In this document: positions 1 to 7,265 of the stretch, in pieces
Layout of the letters: each line of letters opens with the position of its first letter
How positions within the stretch are numbered: position 1 is the first letter of the stretch
Assembly: GCA_001603075.1 (NCBI GenBank)
Contig: LVBB01000080.1
Span: 1 to 38,165, forward strand
Direction: 5' to 3'
Length of the DNA: 38,165 nt
Source of the DNA: Phycisphaerales bacterium Planc_01
Lineage (GTDB): Bacteria > Planctomycetota > Phycisphaerae > Sedimentisphaerales > Anaerobacaceae
The notes under the pieces: generated by a model
What the model was told of the DNA's origin: nothing
The model's database searches: none
What the model saw: the letters and a program-made list of their open reading frames with translations, nothing else
Position numbers and translations under genes: made by a program

Positions 1-343
1 CGCCTCGAATCCTGCTCCATCAAGACACAGCAATTCTCGGGCCGAACAGGATTGGGTCCGGTACTTTTTTCAGGGCGAGCGGAGAACGGTAGAAGCGGGG
101 ATGGGTGGGCCGGAGGCCGGGGCGAAGGTTGGAAGGGTGTGAAGGGGCAAAGGGTGCGAGGGGGGGCAGCAGGCCGGAGGCCGCGCATCTCGTTGCTCAT
201 ATCTCGAACCTCGTTTCTCGTGAAGCGTCGGCCCGGTGGGGCTCAATAGTCAGTTGGCGGTTATCGGAGCGGTGAGACGCCGCACGTTTTCTCTGGTGAC
301 AACCCACAAAATCGCGCACAATGACTGCTCGCAGGTTACACAT
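1..343. other. Left-edge stretch without a convincing gene
   Basis: I see no supported gene here. A 65-codon open frame at 52-249 is Gly/Arg-rich, has no ribosome-binding site and looks like G-rich intergenic sequence. Bases around 185-225 contain short, degenerate CTCGTTTCTCGT/CTCATATCTCGA units, similar in style to the CTCGTATCTCGTATCTCGT run near 36005-36025. They may be remnants of the same simple dispersed repeat. No tRNA, terminator or clear promoter was found. Confidence 0.5.
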
Positions 344-365
344 GACAGATGGTAGTTCATCTGTC
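344..365. promoter_or_regulatory. Perfect inverted repeat upstream of darTG, candidate operator or 5'-leader hairpin
   Basis: GACAGATG (344-351) and CATCTGTC (358-365) are perfect 8-bp arms around a 6-base centre, ending 57 bases before the preferred darT start. The repeat lies inside the N-terminal extension of the longest open frame, which argues against a start at 321. Toxin-antitoxin operons are often autoregulated at such palindromes; that role here is inference. No clear -35/-10 pair could be placed beside it. Confidence 0.45.
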
Positions 366-422
366 CATATGTGCCTGCGTCAGGTGTTGTTGTGTCGTGC
401 AGTTGCGTGGGAGATGGTGCGT

Positions 423-1073
423 GTGACCTCTGTTCCTACTAGGCCGAAGATTTACCATATCACCCACATAGATAACCTGCCCAGCGTCCTGGAACGTGGT
501 TGTCTGTGGTCGGAAGCACGATGCCTGGAGGAAGACCAGCAGTGCACCGTTGTGGGAATGTCGCGGATCAGAGAGCGTCGCCTGCAAGAAATAGAGGTTA
601 GCTGTCATCCGGGAACCAAAGTCGGATGGTACGTTCCGTTCTACTTCTGCCCAAGATCGATCATGCTCTATATTCTGCACAAGGGGAATCACCCTGACAT
701 CGATTATCGGGGTGGTCAGCAGCCCATTATCCATCTGCAGGCCGATCTGAAGCGGGCCGTGAAATGGGCGGACGAGAACGGGCGGTATTGGGCGTTCAGC
801 GACCGTAATGCGGGTGCCTATTACGCGTCCTTTTACAGCGACCTCGCTGCTCTGGACGAGATAAACTGGGATGCGGTTGCCGCGACGGACTGGCGGGACC
901 CTGCGATCCACGAGGGCAAGCAGGCGGAGTTTCTGATGCTGGATTCGTTTCCATGGGGGTTGGTGGAGATGGTGGGCGTCATTGGCCAGCAATCCTCGGC
1001 TGGCGTCAGTCGTATCCTTGCAGGAACAGAGCACAAACCACTCGTCAGCGTCCACAGAGACTGGTATTATTGA
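423..1073 (+). CDS. darT: DarT-like DNA ADP-ribosyltransferase toxin (DUF4433 family)
   Basis: DarT enzymes use NAD+ to ADP-ribosylate thymidine in single-stranded DNA, blocking replication. With the start chosen here the protein is 216 residues, the usual family size. Visible family features are the N-terminal YHITHIDNL segment (about residues 11-19), the Arg-rich MSRIRERR stretch (46-53) expected to contribute the NAD/catalytic Arg, VPFYFCPRSIMLY (71-83), and KQAEF (166-170), whose Glu169 matches the catalytic glutamate. The tail ends HRDWYY. The frame opens at 321, but I prefer GTG 423 because GGGAG at 409-413 sits 9 bases upstream and the extra N-terminal residues have no family look; ATG 414 is the alternative. 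The partner darG follows after 20 bases. Codon use is less GC-biased than in the housekeeping genes, consistent with acquisition. Confidence 0.85.
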   Translation: MTSVPTRPKIYHITHIDNLPSVLERGCLWSEARCLEEDQQCTVVGMSRIRERRLQEIEVSCHPGTKVGWYVPFYFCPRSIMLYILHKGNHPDIDYRGGQQPIIHLQADLKRAVKWADENGRYWAFSDRNAGAYYASFYSDLAALDEINWDAVAATDWRDPAIHEGKQAEFLMLDSFPWGLVEMVGVIGQQSSAGVSRILAGTEHKPLVSVHRDWYY

Positions 1074-1093
1074 AGGGCGTTGGAGATGCAGAT

Positions 1094-2155
1094 ATGATTG
1101 AGTTAACGCAAGGCGACATCCTGAGGGCGCATACGGAGGCCCTGGTGAACACAGTTAACTGTGTGGGCGTTATGGGGCGCGGTATTGCCTTGCAGTTCCG
1201 TAAAGCGTTTCCCGAGAACTACAAGGCCTATGAGCGCCTATGCGATCGGAAGCAACTGCATCCCGGCCAGATATTCCTGTACGACCTGGGGCGTTTGGAA
1301 CCACCACGTTACGTCATCAACTTCCCGACCAAGCGTCATTGGAAGGGCAAGAGCAAGTTGGAGGACATTCGAGCCGGGCTTATAGCCTTGGTACGGGAGA
1401 TTCGGATTCGGGGGATTCGTTCGGTAGCTATCCCGCCTCTTGGTTGCGGGTTGGGCGGTCTCGATTGGGATGTTGTCCGGCCGATGATCGAAGACGCTTT
1501 TGATGCGTTGCCCGAAGTTCGTGTGGAGGTCTACGAACCGAAGGGAGCACCCGAGCCGGAGGCCATGGTGGACCATACGGAGACACCGCGCATGACGCCG
1601 GGGCGTGCGGCTCTGCTGGGGCTGATGCGTCGCTACCTAGGCGGCCTGATGGACACATCAGTGAGCCTGCTCGAAGTGCACAAGCTGATGTACTTCCTCC
1701 AGGAGACGGGGGAACCCTTGCGATTGGACTATGCCAAGGCAGTGTACGGCCCCTGTGCAAAAAACCTCAGACACGTTCTGAGCCGGATCGAAGGACACTT
1801 CATAACCGGTTATGGCGATGCTGAGGACAAGCCGGATCGCAAGATTGAACTCAAGCCGGAGGCTAGTCATCTTGCGGAGGACTACCTCAAGAAGCACGAA
1901 GCGACTCGCGAGAGGCTGGGGCGTGTGGGCAACTTGATCGAAGGTTTTGAAACGCCATACGGTATGGAGTTGCTGTCCACCGTGCATTGGGTGGCGACCC
2001 GGGAAGACGCTCAGACTCAGGACGAAGTCCTATCGCGAACGTATGGGTGGAACGAACGCAAGAGAATGCTCAAGCCTGATCACATTCGAATCGCATGGCA
2101 AGTACTAAGGCACAAGGGATGGCTCGGCACAGAGCCTCTCAGTGCCCATCATTGA
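1094..2155 (+). CDS. darG: DarG-like macrodomain antitoxin (DNA ADP-ribosylglycohydrolase)
   Basis: DarG removes the ADP-ribose that DarT places on DNA and, through its C-terminal part, is reported to bind DarT. The protein is about 353 residues. Residues 1-155 form a macrodomain: IELTQGDIL at the start, VNTVNCVGVMGRGIA (the NCVGVMGRG ADP-ribose loop), KRHWKGKSKLEDI, and AIPPLGCGLGGLDW, the second phosphate-binding loop. After a Pro/Glu-rich linker, residues from about 165 form the family's helical C-terminal domain (LLEVHKLMYFLQE, YGPCAKNL, YGMELLSTVHWV). ATG 1094 has GGAG at 1081-1085 and begins at the conserved IEL strand; upstream codons of the same frame overlap darT and are not used. 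The toxin-first gene order matches known darTG operons. Confidence 0.88.
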   Translation: MIELTQGDILRAHTEALVNTVNCVGVMGRGIALQFRKAFPENYKAYERLCDRKQLHPGQIFLYDLGRLEPPRYVINFPTKRHWKGKSKLEDIRAGLIALVREIRIRGIRSVAIPPLGCGLGGLDWDVVRPMIEDAFDALPEVRVEVYEPKGAPEPEAMVDHTETPRMTPGRAALLGLMRRYLGGLMDTSVSLLEVHKLMYFLQETGEPLRLDYAKAVYGPCAKNLRHVLSRIEGHFITGYGDAEDKPDRKIELKPEASHLAEDYLKKHEATRERLGRVGNLIEGFETPYGMELLSTVHWVATREDAQTQDEVLSRTYGWNERKRMLKPDHIRIAWQVLRHKGWLGTEPLSAHH

Positions 2156-2213
2156 GTTCCCAGAGCGATCTGCTCCACTCATGCGAACGATTCGTGCATC
2201 ATTGAACCCGTGC

Positions 2214-3524
2214 CTATCGCAGCTTTTTGTGGGTGAATTTCCTTGCATCTTCGCCCGTATATTCGGCGACGATCTGGCCTTTGCCGTAGAGTTTCCACTT
2301 GTAGATGACGAGGCCTTCGAGGCCGACGGGGCCGCGGGCGTGGATTTTGTTGGTGCTGATTCCGACTTCGGCGCCGAGGCCGTAGCGGTAGCCGTCGGAG
2401 AAGCGGGTCGAGCAATTCCAGAAGACGTTGGCCGAGTCGACGAGAGCCATGAATCGTTCGGCCTTGTCCTTGTCGGCGGTGACGATGGCGTCGGTGTGGC
2501 CGGAGCCAAAACGGTTGATGTGGTCGATGGCGGCGTCGAGGCCGTCGACGACCTTGATCGCCAGGACCAGGTCGAGGTACTCGGCGGCCCAGTCGTCGTC
2601 GGTGGCGGGCTCGCAGACGATTGCGGCTCGGGTTCGGGGGCAGCCGCGAAGGCGCACGCCCCTGGCCTCCAATGCGCCCTGGAGGGCGGGCAGGAGGGTC
2701 TCGGCGATCGCGGCGTCGACCAGGAGCGTCTCGGCGGCGTTGCAGACGGCGACGTATTGGCACTTGGAATCGACGGCGATGGCGACGGCCATCTCGGGGT
2801 CGGCGTCGGCGTCGATGTAGACGTGGCAGATGCCGTCGGCGTGGCCGAGGACGGGGATGTTGGTGTGGGTCATGATGTGGCGGACGAATTCGTTGCTGCC
2901 GCGTGGGACGATCAGGTCGATGTGGTCGTCGAGTTCGAGCATGTCGGCGACGTCCTGGCGGGTTTCGAGCAGGGCGATCCAGCCGGAGGGCAGGCCGGCG
3001 GCGTCGCCTGCGGCGGCGATGGTCTCGGCGAGGATGCGGTTGGTGTGAGCCGCTTCGCTGCCGCCTTTGAGCAGGACGGCGTTGCCGCTCTTGAGGCAGA
3101 GGGTGGAGATCTGGACGAGGGCGTCGGGGCGGGACTCGAAGACGACGCCGATGACGCCGATGGGGCAACTGACTTTGTAGAGTTCGAGGCCGGCGTCGAG
3201 TTCGGTGGCGGCCAGCGTCCGGCCGACGGGGTCGTCGAGTTTGATCAGGCTGTGGATGCCGGCGCAGACGTCGGCGAGTTTGGCCTCGTCGAACTTGAGC
3301 CGCTTGAGCAGCGGGGGGGCGAGGCGGCTGCGCTCGGCCTCGGCCAGGTCGCGCTGGTTGGCGGCGACGATGTCGCTGCGGCGCTGGGTCAGGGCCTTGG
3401 CGATTTCGGTCAGGGCGGCGTTCTTGGCCTCGCTCTTGATCGCGGCCAGACGGATCGAGGCCGTCTTGGCCGCCGTCGCACGCTCGCGGATTGTCGTTTT
3501 GTTTGACATTTTGGCCTTTACCAT
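2214..3524 (-). CDS. proA: Glutamate-5-semialdehyde dehydrogenase (gamma-glutamyl phosphate reductase)
   Basis: ProA reduces gamma-glutamyl phosphate with NADPH in the second step of proline synthesis. The 436-residue length is normal. Recognisable blocks include CPIGVIGVVFESRPDAL, NAVLLKGGSEAAHTN, DLIVPRGSNEFVRHI, VLGHADGICHVY, the catalytic-Cys block VAVCNAAETLLV, GSGHTDAIVT, and FWNCSTRFSDGYRYGLGAEVGISTNK near the end. This last block is split here only to name its key residues, Ser-Thr-Arg-Phe and Gly-Ala-Glu-Val-Gly. Two starts are possible: ATG 3524 with GAGG 4 bases upstream, or ATG 3509 with AAAGG 5 bases upstream and a more typical MSN beginning. A promoter is placed at 3555-3583. 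It is a lone gene, convergent with darG; proB is not nearby. Confidence 0.96.
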   Translation of the reverse strand: MVKAKMSNKTTIRERATAAKTASIRLAAIKSEAKNAALTEIAKALTQRRSDIVAANQRDLAEAERSRLAPPLLKRLKFDEAKLADVCAGIHSLIKLDDPVGRTLAATELDAGLELYKVSCPIGVIGVVFESRPDALVQISTLCLKSGNAVLLKGGSEAAHTNRILAETIAAAGDAAGLPSGWIALLETRQDVADMLELDDHIDLIVPRGSNEFVRHIMTHTNIPVLGHADGICHVYIDADADPEMAVAIAVDSKCQYVAVCNAAETLLVDAAIAETLLPALQGALEARGVRLRGCPRTRAAIVCEPATDDDWAAEYLDLVLAIKVVDGLDAAIDHINRFGSGHTDAIVTADKDKAERFMALVDSANVFWNCSTRFSDGYRYGLGAEVGISTNKIHARGPVGLEGLVIYKWKLYGKGQIVAEYTGEDARKFTHKKLR

Positions 3525-3554
3525 TTAACCTCGGTCTCGTACGATAAGTGGCCG

Positions 3555-3583
3555 ATTATACGAGATCGGCTCCCGGCGATCAA
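3555..3583 (-). promoter_or_regulatory. Promoter for proA
   Basis: Read on the minus strand: TTGATC (3578-3583), a 17-base spacer, and a perfect TATAAT (3555-3560). Transcription would start near 3548, giving a leader of about 25-40 bases. Confidence 0.7.
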
Positions 3584-3595
3584 CATGCCCTCTTC

Positions 3596-3666
3596 GCGGG
3601 TGTAGCTTAGGGGTAAAGCTCCAGCCTTCCAAGCTGGCCACGCGGGTTCGATTCCCGCCACCCGCT
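3596..3666 (+). tRNA. tRNA-Gly (anticodon TCC)
   Basis: The acceptor arms GCGGGTG (3596-3602) and CACCCGC (3659-3665) pair fully. The anticodon stem CCAGC/GCTGG encloses the loop CTTCCAA with anticodon TCC. The T arm GCGGGTTCGATTCCCGC is canonical. The discriminator base is T (3666) and CCA is not encoded. No good plus-strand promoter was recognised in the 70 bases upstream. Confidence 0.97.
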
Positions 3667-4127
3667 TTTCCGGTCGAGGGGGGGGCATTGGTGCGGTCTG
3701 GGCGTCCTGGTTGTTGCGGAGCGAACGGCTCGCCTGCGGCGGGGCGGGGCGTCTGCATTGCGTCACTGTGGCGTCGTGCGGTGGTTGTGTATCGGCGGAT
3801 CGGTTCATCCTCGCGGTCGCTTCGGTTCTTTCATCCTTGCAGCAGAAGTCACATGCTCATTGTGGGATTCGTCTCGATCGCCGTCATCGTCGAGCCGGGT
3901 GTCACGCGTGACATGGCCGGCGGTCGGTGGGGGTGGTGAGGTCCCACATCGTGGGGCGGGGGGCCAGATTTTCCCATGGGGTTCCCCGAAGGCTCATCGG
4001 TCATCCGGGACAGAGCAATTATCGGACGACCTGGTGGCGGCAATTCCATAAGCCCATTTCCAAGAAGCACTTAAGCTATTACGTTGTGACAGTCTGGCGA
4101 TCGGTCCCGCAAAAAAAACGACAGAAA
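3667..4127. other. Intergenic region between tRNA-Gly and the mraZ promoter
   Basis: Several short open frames cross this 460-base stretch on both strands. None has a plausible ribosome-binding site, a recognisable motif, or codon use like the neighbouring genes. I see no RNA gene. It ends in an AT-richer segment (about 4070-4125) leading into the mraZ control region. Confidence 0.5.
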
Positions 4128-4168
4128 GTGGTTTTGGAGATTGACTGAGTGGGAAGAAGTGGTACCAT
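4128..4168 (+). promoter_or_regulatory. mraZ operon promoter with MraZ-type repeat boxes
   Basis: TTGACT (4141-4146), a 16-base spacer and TACCAT (4163-4168) form a promoter. GTGGG (4149-4153) and GTGGT (4159-4163) are direct repeats with exact 10-base periodicity between the -35 and -10 elements, and a third GTGG lies at 4128-4131, two helical turns upstream. MraZ is known to bind TGGGN/GTGGG direct repeats with 5-base spacers and to repress its own operon, so occupancy here would block polymerase. The match is read from sequence; binding is inferred. Confidence 0.7.
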
Positions 4169-4203
4169 TTCCCAGGTACTGACTATCGAGTGGAGCAGTT
4201 GTC

Positions 4204-4677
4204 ATGCTGTTACTAACAGGCGAATACCAGCACGTTGTCGACGGCAAAGGAAGAGTGCTCGTCAGCAACAAGCTGCGGAATCAGATCGACGCCGACGCGC
4301 ATGGCAGCAACTTCTATCTCGTACTCGGCGCCAACGGCGTATTGTGCCTGTACCCGGAGCGGTATTTCGAGCAGATCGTGCTGTCGGTGGCCCCGGGGGC
4401 GACGGCCCCCGACGAGGCGGTCGCCTTCGAGCGGATCAGCTTCGCCCTGGCCAGCAAAATCGAGCTGGACGCCCAGGGCCGCATCCTGCTGAGCGACAAA
4501 CTGCGCAAGCGGGCAGGCCTCAAGGACGACATCACGCTGGTCGGCGTCAGGGACCATATCGAGTTGTGGAACAGCGAAGATTGGGAACAGTACCTGTCGG
4601 ACCACATGGGCCAGTACCAGAAGCAGATGACCCAGGCCCGGCAGTTCGTACTCCAGAAACAACACAAGGAGCTTTAG
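4204..4677 (+). CDS. mraZ: Transcriptional regulator / division-cluster protein MraZ
   Basis: MraZ is a double AbrB/SpoVT-fold DNA-binding protein that forms ring oligomers and controls the division and cell-wall (dcw) cluster. The 157-residue length fits. The two half-domains show the family pattern: LTGEYQHVVDGKGRVLVSNKLR (key residues Gly6, Asp13, Lys15, Gly16, Arg17) and, from about residue 85, KIELDAQGRILLSDKLRKRAG with the second D-x-x-G-R-I signature. ATG 4204 has GGAG at 4192-4195 (8-base spacing). It is the first gene of the unit and directly follows the GTGGG boxes, which supports autoregulation. Confidence 0.96.
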   Translation: MLLLTGEYQHVVDGKGRVLVSNKLRNQIDADAHGSNFYLVLGANGVLCLYPERYFEQIVLSVAPGATAPDEAVAFERISFALASKIELDAQGRILLSDKLRKRAGLKDDITLVGVRDHIELWNSEDWEQYLSDHMGQYQKQMTQARQFVLQKQHKEL

Positions 4678-4703
4678 CGCGACGCAGGAGGCAATAGACA
4701 CGG

Positions 4704-4904
4704 ATGAACGGAAGCCATTGCCAAGTAGTGGCCAGGACATTGGCCGGCCAGCGACCCATCGACGAGCAGACGCACGCGTCGCTGTCGGTGCTGACCGAGC
4801 GCCTGGGACGGCTCAGGAGCCAGGGAGGGCTTTTTTCCGCCATCGAATTCTCCCCTCACGTCCAGAAGCTCAAACGGCGCGTCGAGCCGGTATCGGTGGG
4901 CTGA
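4704..4904 (+). CDS. Small protein of unknown function between mraZ and rsmH
   Basis: This frame of 66 residues fills most of the 245-base space between mraZ and rsmH in the same direction. A strong AGGAGG lies at 4686-4691, 12 bases before ATG 4704, longer than ideal. The product is predicted soluble: a Gln/Thr/Arg-rich N-terminal half, a likely amphipathic helix around ASLSVLTERLGRLRSQGG, then AIEFSPHVQKLKRRVEPV. I do not recognise a family. Its location in a conserved operon, on the coding strand and without stops, makes it more likely a gene than chance, but an untranslated spacer remains possible. Confidence 0.5.
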   Translation: MNGSHCQVVARTLAGQRPIDEQTHASLSVLTERLGRLRSQGGLFSAIEFSPHVQKLKRRVEPVSVG

Positions 4905-4922
4905 GAGGCGTACGGACCAGGG

Positions 4923-5849
4923 GTGGATCGTGCGGATATCGAACATGTTCCGGTCCTCGCCGGACCATTGGCCGAACAGATAGACTTACCTCAGGATGGG
5001 GTGATGGTCGATGCGACCGTTGGACACGGAGGTCATAGTCTTCTGTTCGGTGCGACTCTGGGCCCCGAAGGGACGCTCGTGGGCCTGGACGTCGATCCGC
5101 GGTCGCTTCAACGGGCCGGCGAGCGACTGAAGGCCCTGGCCTGCAAGGTCGTCCTGCTCCAATCCAATTTCGCCGAGACCGCCGAGCGTCTTGTCGAATT
5201 GGGAATCGAAAAGGTGGATTTCCTCCTGGCGGACCTCGGCTTCAACTCGGCTCAACTGGCCGACGACGAAATGGGCCTGAGTTTTCGAGCCGAGGATATG
5301 CCGCTGGATATGAGAATTGACGAAAGCTTAACGACGACGGCTGCCGATATAGTGAACGGATACGACGAGAAGTCTCTGGCCGATTTGATCTTCGAATACG
5401 GCCAGGACCGGGCTTCCCGACGTATCGCCAGGACCATCGTTCGGCGGCGACAACAGGAACGGATCACCACGACAGGTCAATTGGTGGAAATCGTTTGCAG
5501 CGCCCTGAGAACACCTGGTGGCAAGCATCGGCCGAGAAAGCACCCGGCCACGCGGACATTTCAGGCGCTGCGGATCGCGGTCAATCGGGAGCTGGAGAAC
5601 CTGGATCGGCTGCTGGCCTCCGCGCCGCGACTGCTGAAACCGGGCGGCCGGCTGGCCGTCATCAGCTTTCACAGCCTCGAAGACGGGCGGGTCAAATGGG
5701 ATTTCAAACGGAACCAGCAGGCCGGTGTGTACCGCCTGCTGACCAAGAAACCCATCGTCGCCGACGCGCAGGAGATTGCGGCGAATCGGCGGGCGCGAAG
5801 CGCGAAGCTGAGGATTGCACAGAGGGGTGGGGGAGAGGTTCAAGTGTGA
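4923..5849 (+). CDS. rsmH: 16S rRNA (cytosine(1402)-N4)-methyltransferase
   Basis: RsmH (formerly MraW) transfers a methyl group from SAM to N4 of C1402 in the ribosomal P site. The 308-residue length is typical. The family motifs are present: HVPVLAGPL at the start, the SAM loop VDATVGHGGHS, DFLLADLGFNSAQL (family: LDLGVSSPQLD), GLSFRAEDMPLDMRID, RKHPATRTFQALRIAVNREL and VISFHSLEDGRVKWDFK. The start is GTG 4923; upstream only a weak AGGGG is seen. It lies downstream of mraZ, the classical dcw order. Confidence 0.96.
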   Translation: MDRADIEHVPVLAGPLAEQIDLPQDGVMVDATVGHGGHSLLFGATLGPEGTLVGLDVDPRSLQRAGERLKALACKVVLLQSNFAETAERLVELGIEKVDFLLADLGFNSAQLADDEMGLSFRAEDMPLDMRIDESLTTTAADIVNGYDEKSLADLIFEYGQDRASRRIARTIVRRRQQERITTTGQLVEIVCSALRTPGGKHRPRKHPATRTFQALRIAVNRELENLDRLLASAPRLLKPGGRLAVISFHSLEDGRVKWDFKRNQQAGVYRLLTKKPIVADAQEIAANRRARSAKLRIAQRGGGEVQV

Positions 5850-5956
5850 AGTGTGAAGTTTGAAGTGAAGGGTGGGTGTGCCGGGCACATCCTCGTGGAT
5901 ATCGAAGGACTCGTTCGTCGGGGAACGACTGGAAAAGAGAGAAACGGAGTGCAACC

Positions 5957-6958
5957 ATGACGTCAGATGCGAAGATCGGCTTGCTCCTGGGACTGGTGTT
6001 CATCTTTGTCATCGCCTTCATCATCAACGGGCTGCCGAATTTCGGGGACCGTTCGCGGGCGGAGGCGACCCCGATGATGAACATTCAGAACGAGAATTTC
6101 GGCGTCGCCGACCATGCCCGCATCGCCCAGGAGCGGATGGATTGGCGGGACCTTCTGGATGAAGAGGGTCAGGGCCTCGTGGCCGCCCCGACGACGGCCG
6201 AGCCCGAGCCGACTGTGGCCGGCGGTACTCTCGCGGCCGGGGCCGACGGCGGGGACGTTCGACGGGTATACACGCTCGACGATCTGGTCGGAGGCATGTC
6301 GGTCAAGATTCAGGAGGTGGTCAAGGGCCTGATCGAGACGGTCCCGGCGCAGGAAACGACGCAGCCGGCCCCGTCGATCGAGGTTCCCAGGCCCCAGGGG
6401 GCCCAGACCAGGCCGGCCGAGACGGCAACGACACGGACGAGCACGCCAACGCCGGCGTCCGGCACGACATCGACCGAGAAGTCGACGGCCGCGGTGGCCC
6501 CGAAGATCTACGTGGTCCAGGACGGCGACGTCCTGGCGACCGTCGCCAAGAAGGCCTACGGTCCCGAGGAGGGCAACCGATTGGTCAACATCAATCGCAT
6601 CTTCGAAGCCAATCGCGATAAGCTCAAGTCGCCCGACGAGATCGTCGTCGGCCAGAAGCTGGTCATTCCGCCCCTGCCGAAGACCGAGAGCGCCAAGACG
6701 GACGACGCCAAGCTGTCGGAGGCCCTGTTCGAGAAGGTCGAGCAGATCGGCAAGCGGAACGTGGCCGAGGTCCAGGCCCCCAAGCCCGCCGGGACCGTCT
6801 ACGTCGTTCAGGACGGCGACAGCCTCTGGAAGATCGCCGCCGGCCAGCTCGGCAGCGGCGCGCGATGGGAGGAGATCGTCAAGCTCAATACGGACACGCT
6901 CAAGAGCAAGGACGCCACTCTCGTGATCGGAATGCAGTTGAAGCTGCCCCCGAAGTAA
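5957..6958 (+). CDS. Membrane-anchored protein with two LysM domains
   Basis: LysM domains bind peptidoglycan N-acetylglucosamine chains. The protein is 333 residues from ATG 5957, which has GGAG 7 bases upstream; about 27 upstream in-frame codons have no family character. It begins with a short cytoplasmic segment and one hydrophobic helix (about residues 7-25, LLLGLVFIFVIAFIING), then a long Pro/Thr/Ala-rich linker. Two LysM units follow: YVVQDGDVLATVAKKAYG (about 181-235) and YVVQDGDSLWKIAAGQLG (about 278-333), both with YVVQDGD and ending in LVIPP or LKLPP. Its place between rsmH and an FtsL-like gene suggests a role in septal wall synthesis; this is inference. No catalytic domain is visible. 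Confidence 0.85.
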   Translation: MTSDAKIGLLLGLVFIFVIAFIINGLPNFGDRSRAEATPMMNIQNENFGVADHARIAQERMDWRDLLDEEGQGLVAAPTTAEPEPTVAGGTLAAGADGGDVRRVYTLDDLVGGMSVKIQEVVKGLIETVPAQETTQPAPSIEVPRPQGAQTRPAETATTRTSTPTPASGTTSTEKSTAAVAPKIYVVQDGDVLATVAKKAYGPEEGNRLVNINRIFEANRDKLKSPDEIVVGQKLVIPPLPKTESAKTDDAKLSEALFEKVEQIGKRNVAEVQAPKPAGTVYVVQDGDSLWKIAAGQLGSGARWEEIVKLNTDTLKSKDATLVIGMQLKLPPK

Positions 6959-7007
6959 CGGTCCGGCGGCGCCCCTGGCCGAGGGGGCTTGTCACGGCGG
7001 GGAGTCT

Positions 7008-7223
7008 ATGGCCTCTCGATTGTGTTTTGCCTTTGTCATCCTCTTCTTCGCGGCCACGCTGATCGTGGCCGTCCACATGCGCGGCGCCAACCGTCGTGCA
7101 TTCTACACGCTTCGGACCTGCACGGTCGAACAGCGCCGTCTCCAGCAGGAGTTGTGGCGCAAGCAGCTTCAGGTCGAGGTGCTGACGAATCCCGCTTCGG
7201 TCTCACAGCGATTGGGTCCGTAG
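7008..7223 (+). CDS. ftsL: FtsL-like small bitopic division protein
   Basis: The product is 71 residues with one N-terminal transmembrane helix (about 4-23, LCFAFVILFFAATLIVAV) and a short charged segment (VEQRRLQQELWRKQLQVEVL) likely to form a coiled coil, ending in LTNPASVSQRLG. This is the size class and layout of FtsL, which with FtsB/FtsQ activates the septal synthase. The gene sits between rsmH and ftsI, exactly where ftsL is expected. GGGGAG 3-8 bases before ATG 7008 supports the start. FtsL proteins are poorly conserved, so the name rests on position and topology. Confidence 0.7.
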   Translation: MASRLCFAFVILFFAATLIVAVHMRGANRRAFYTLRTCTVEQRRLQQELWRKQLQVEVLTNPASVSQRLGP

Positions 7224-7265
7224 GTCTACAGGTCCTGCAGGGCCGACGGGACCGATAACAATGGC

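Noticed and set aside
52-249. 65-codon frame near the left edge
   Set aside because: It is Gly/Arg-rich, without a ribosome-binding site or motif.
2142-3506. 454-codon plus-strand frame across proA
   Set aside because: It has Val/Gly/Asp-rich composition typical of an antisense GC-rich frame; proA is unambiguous.
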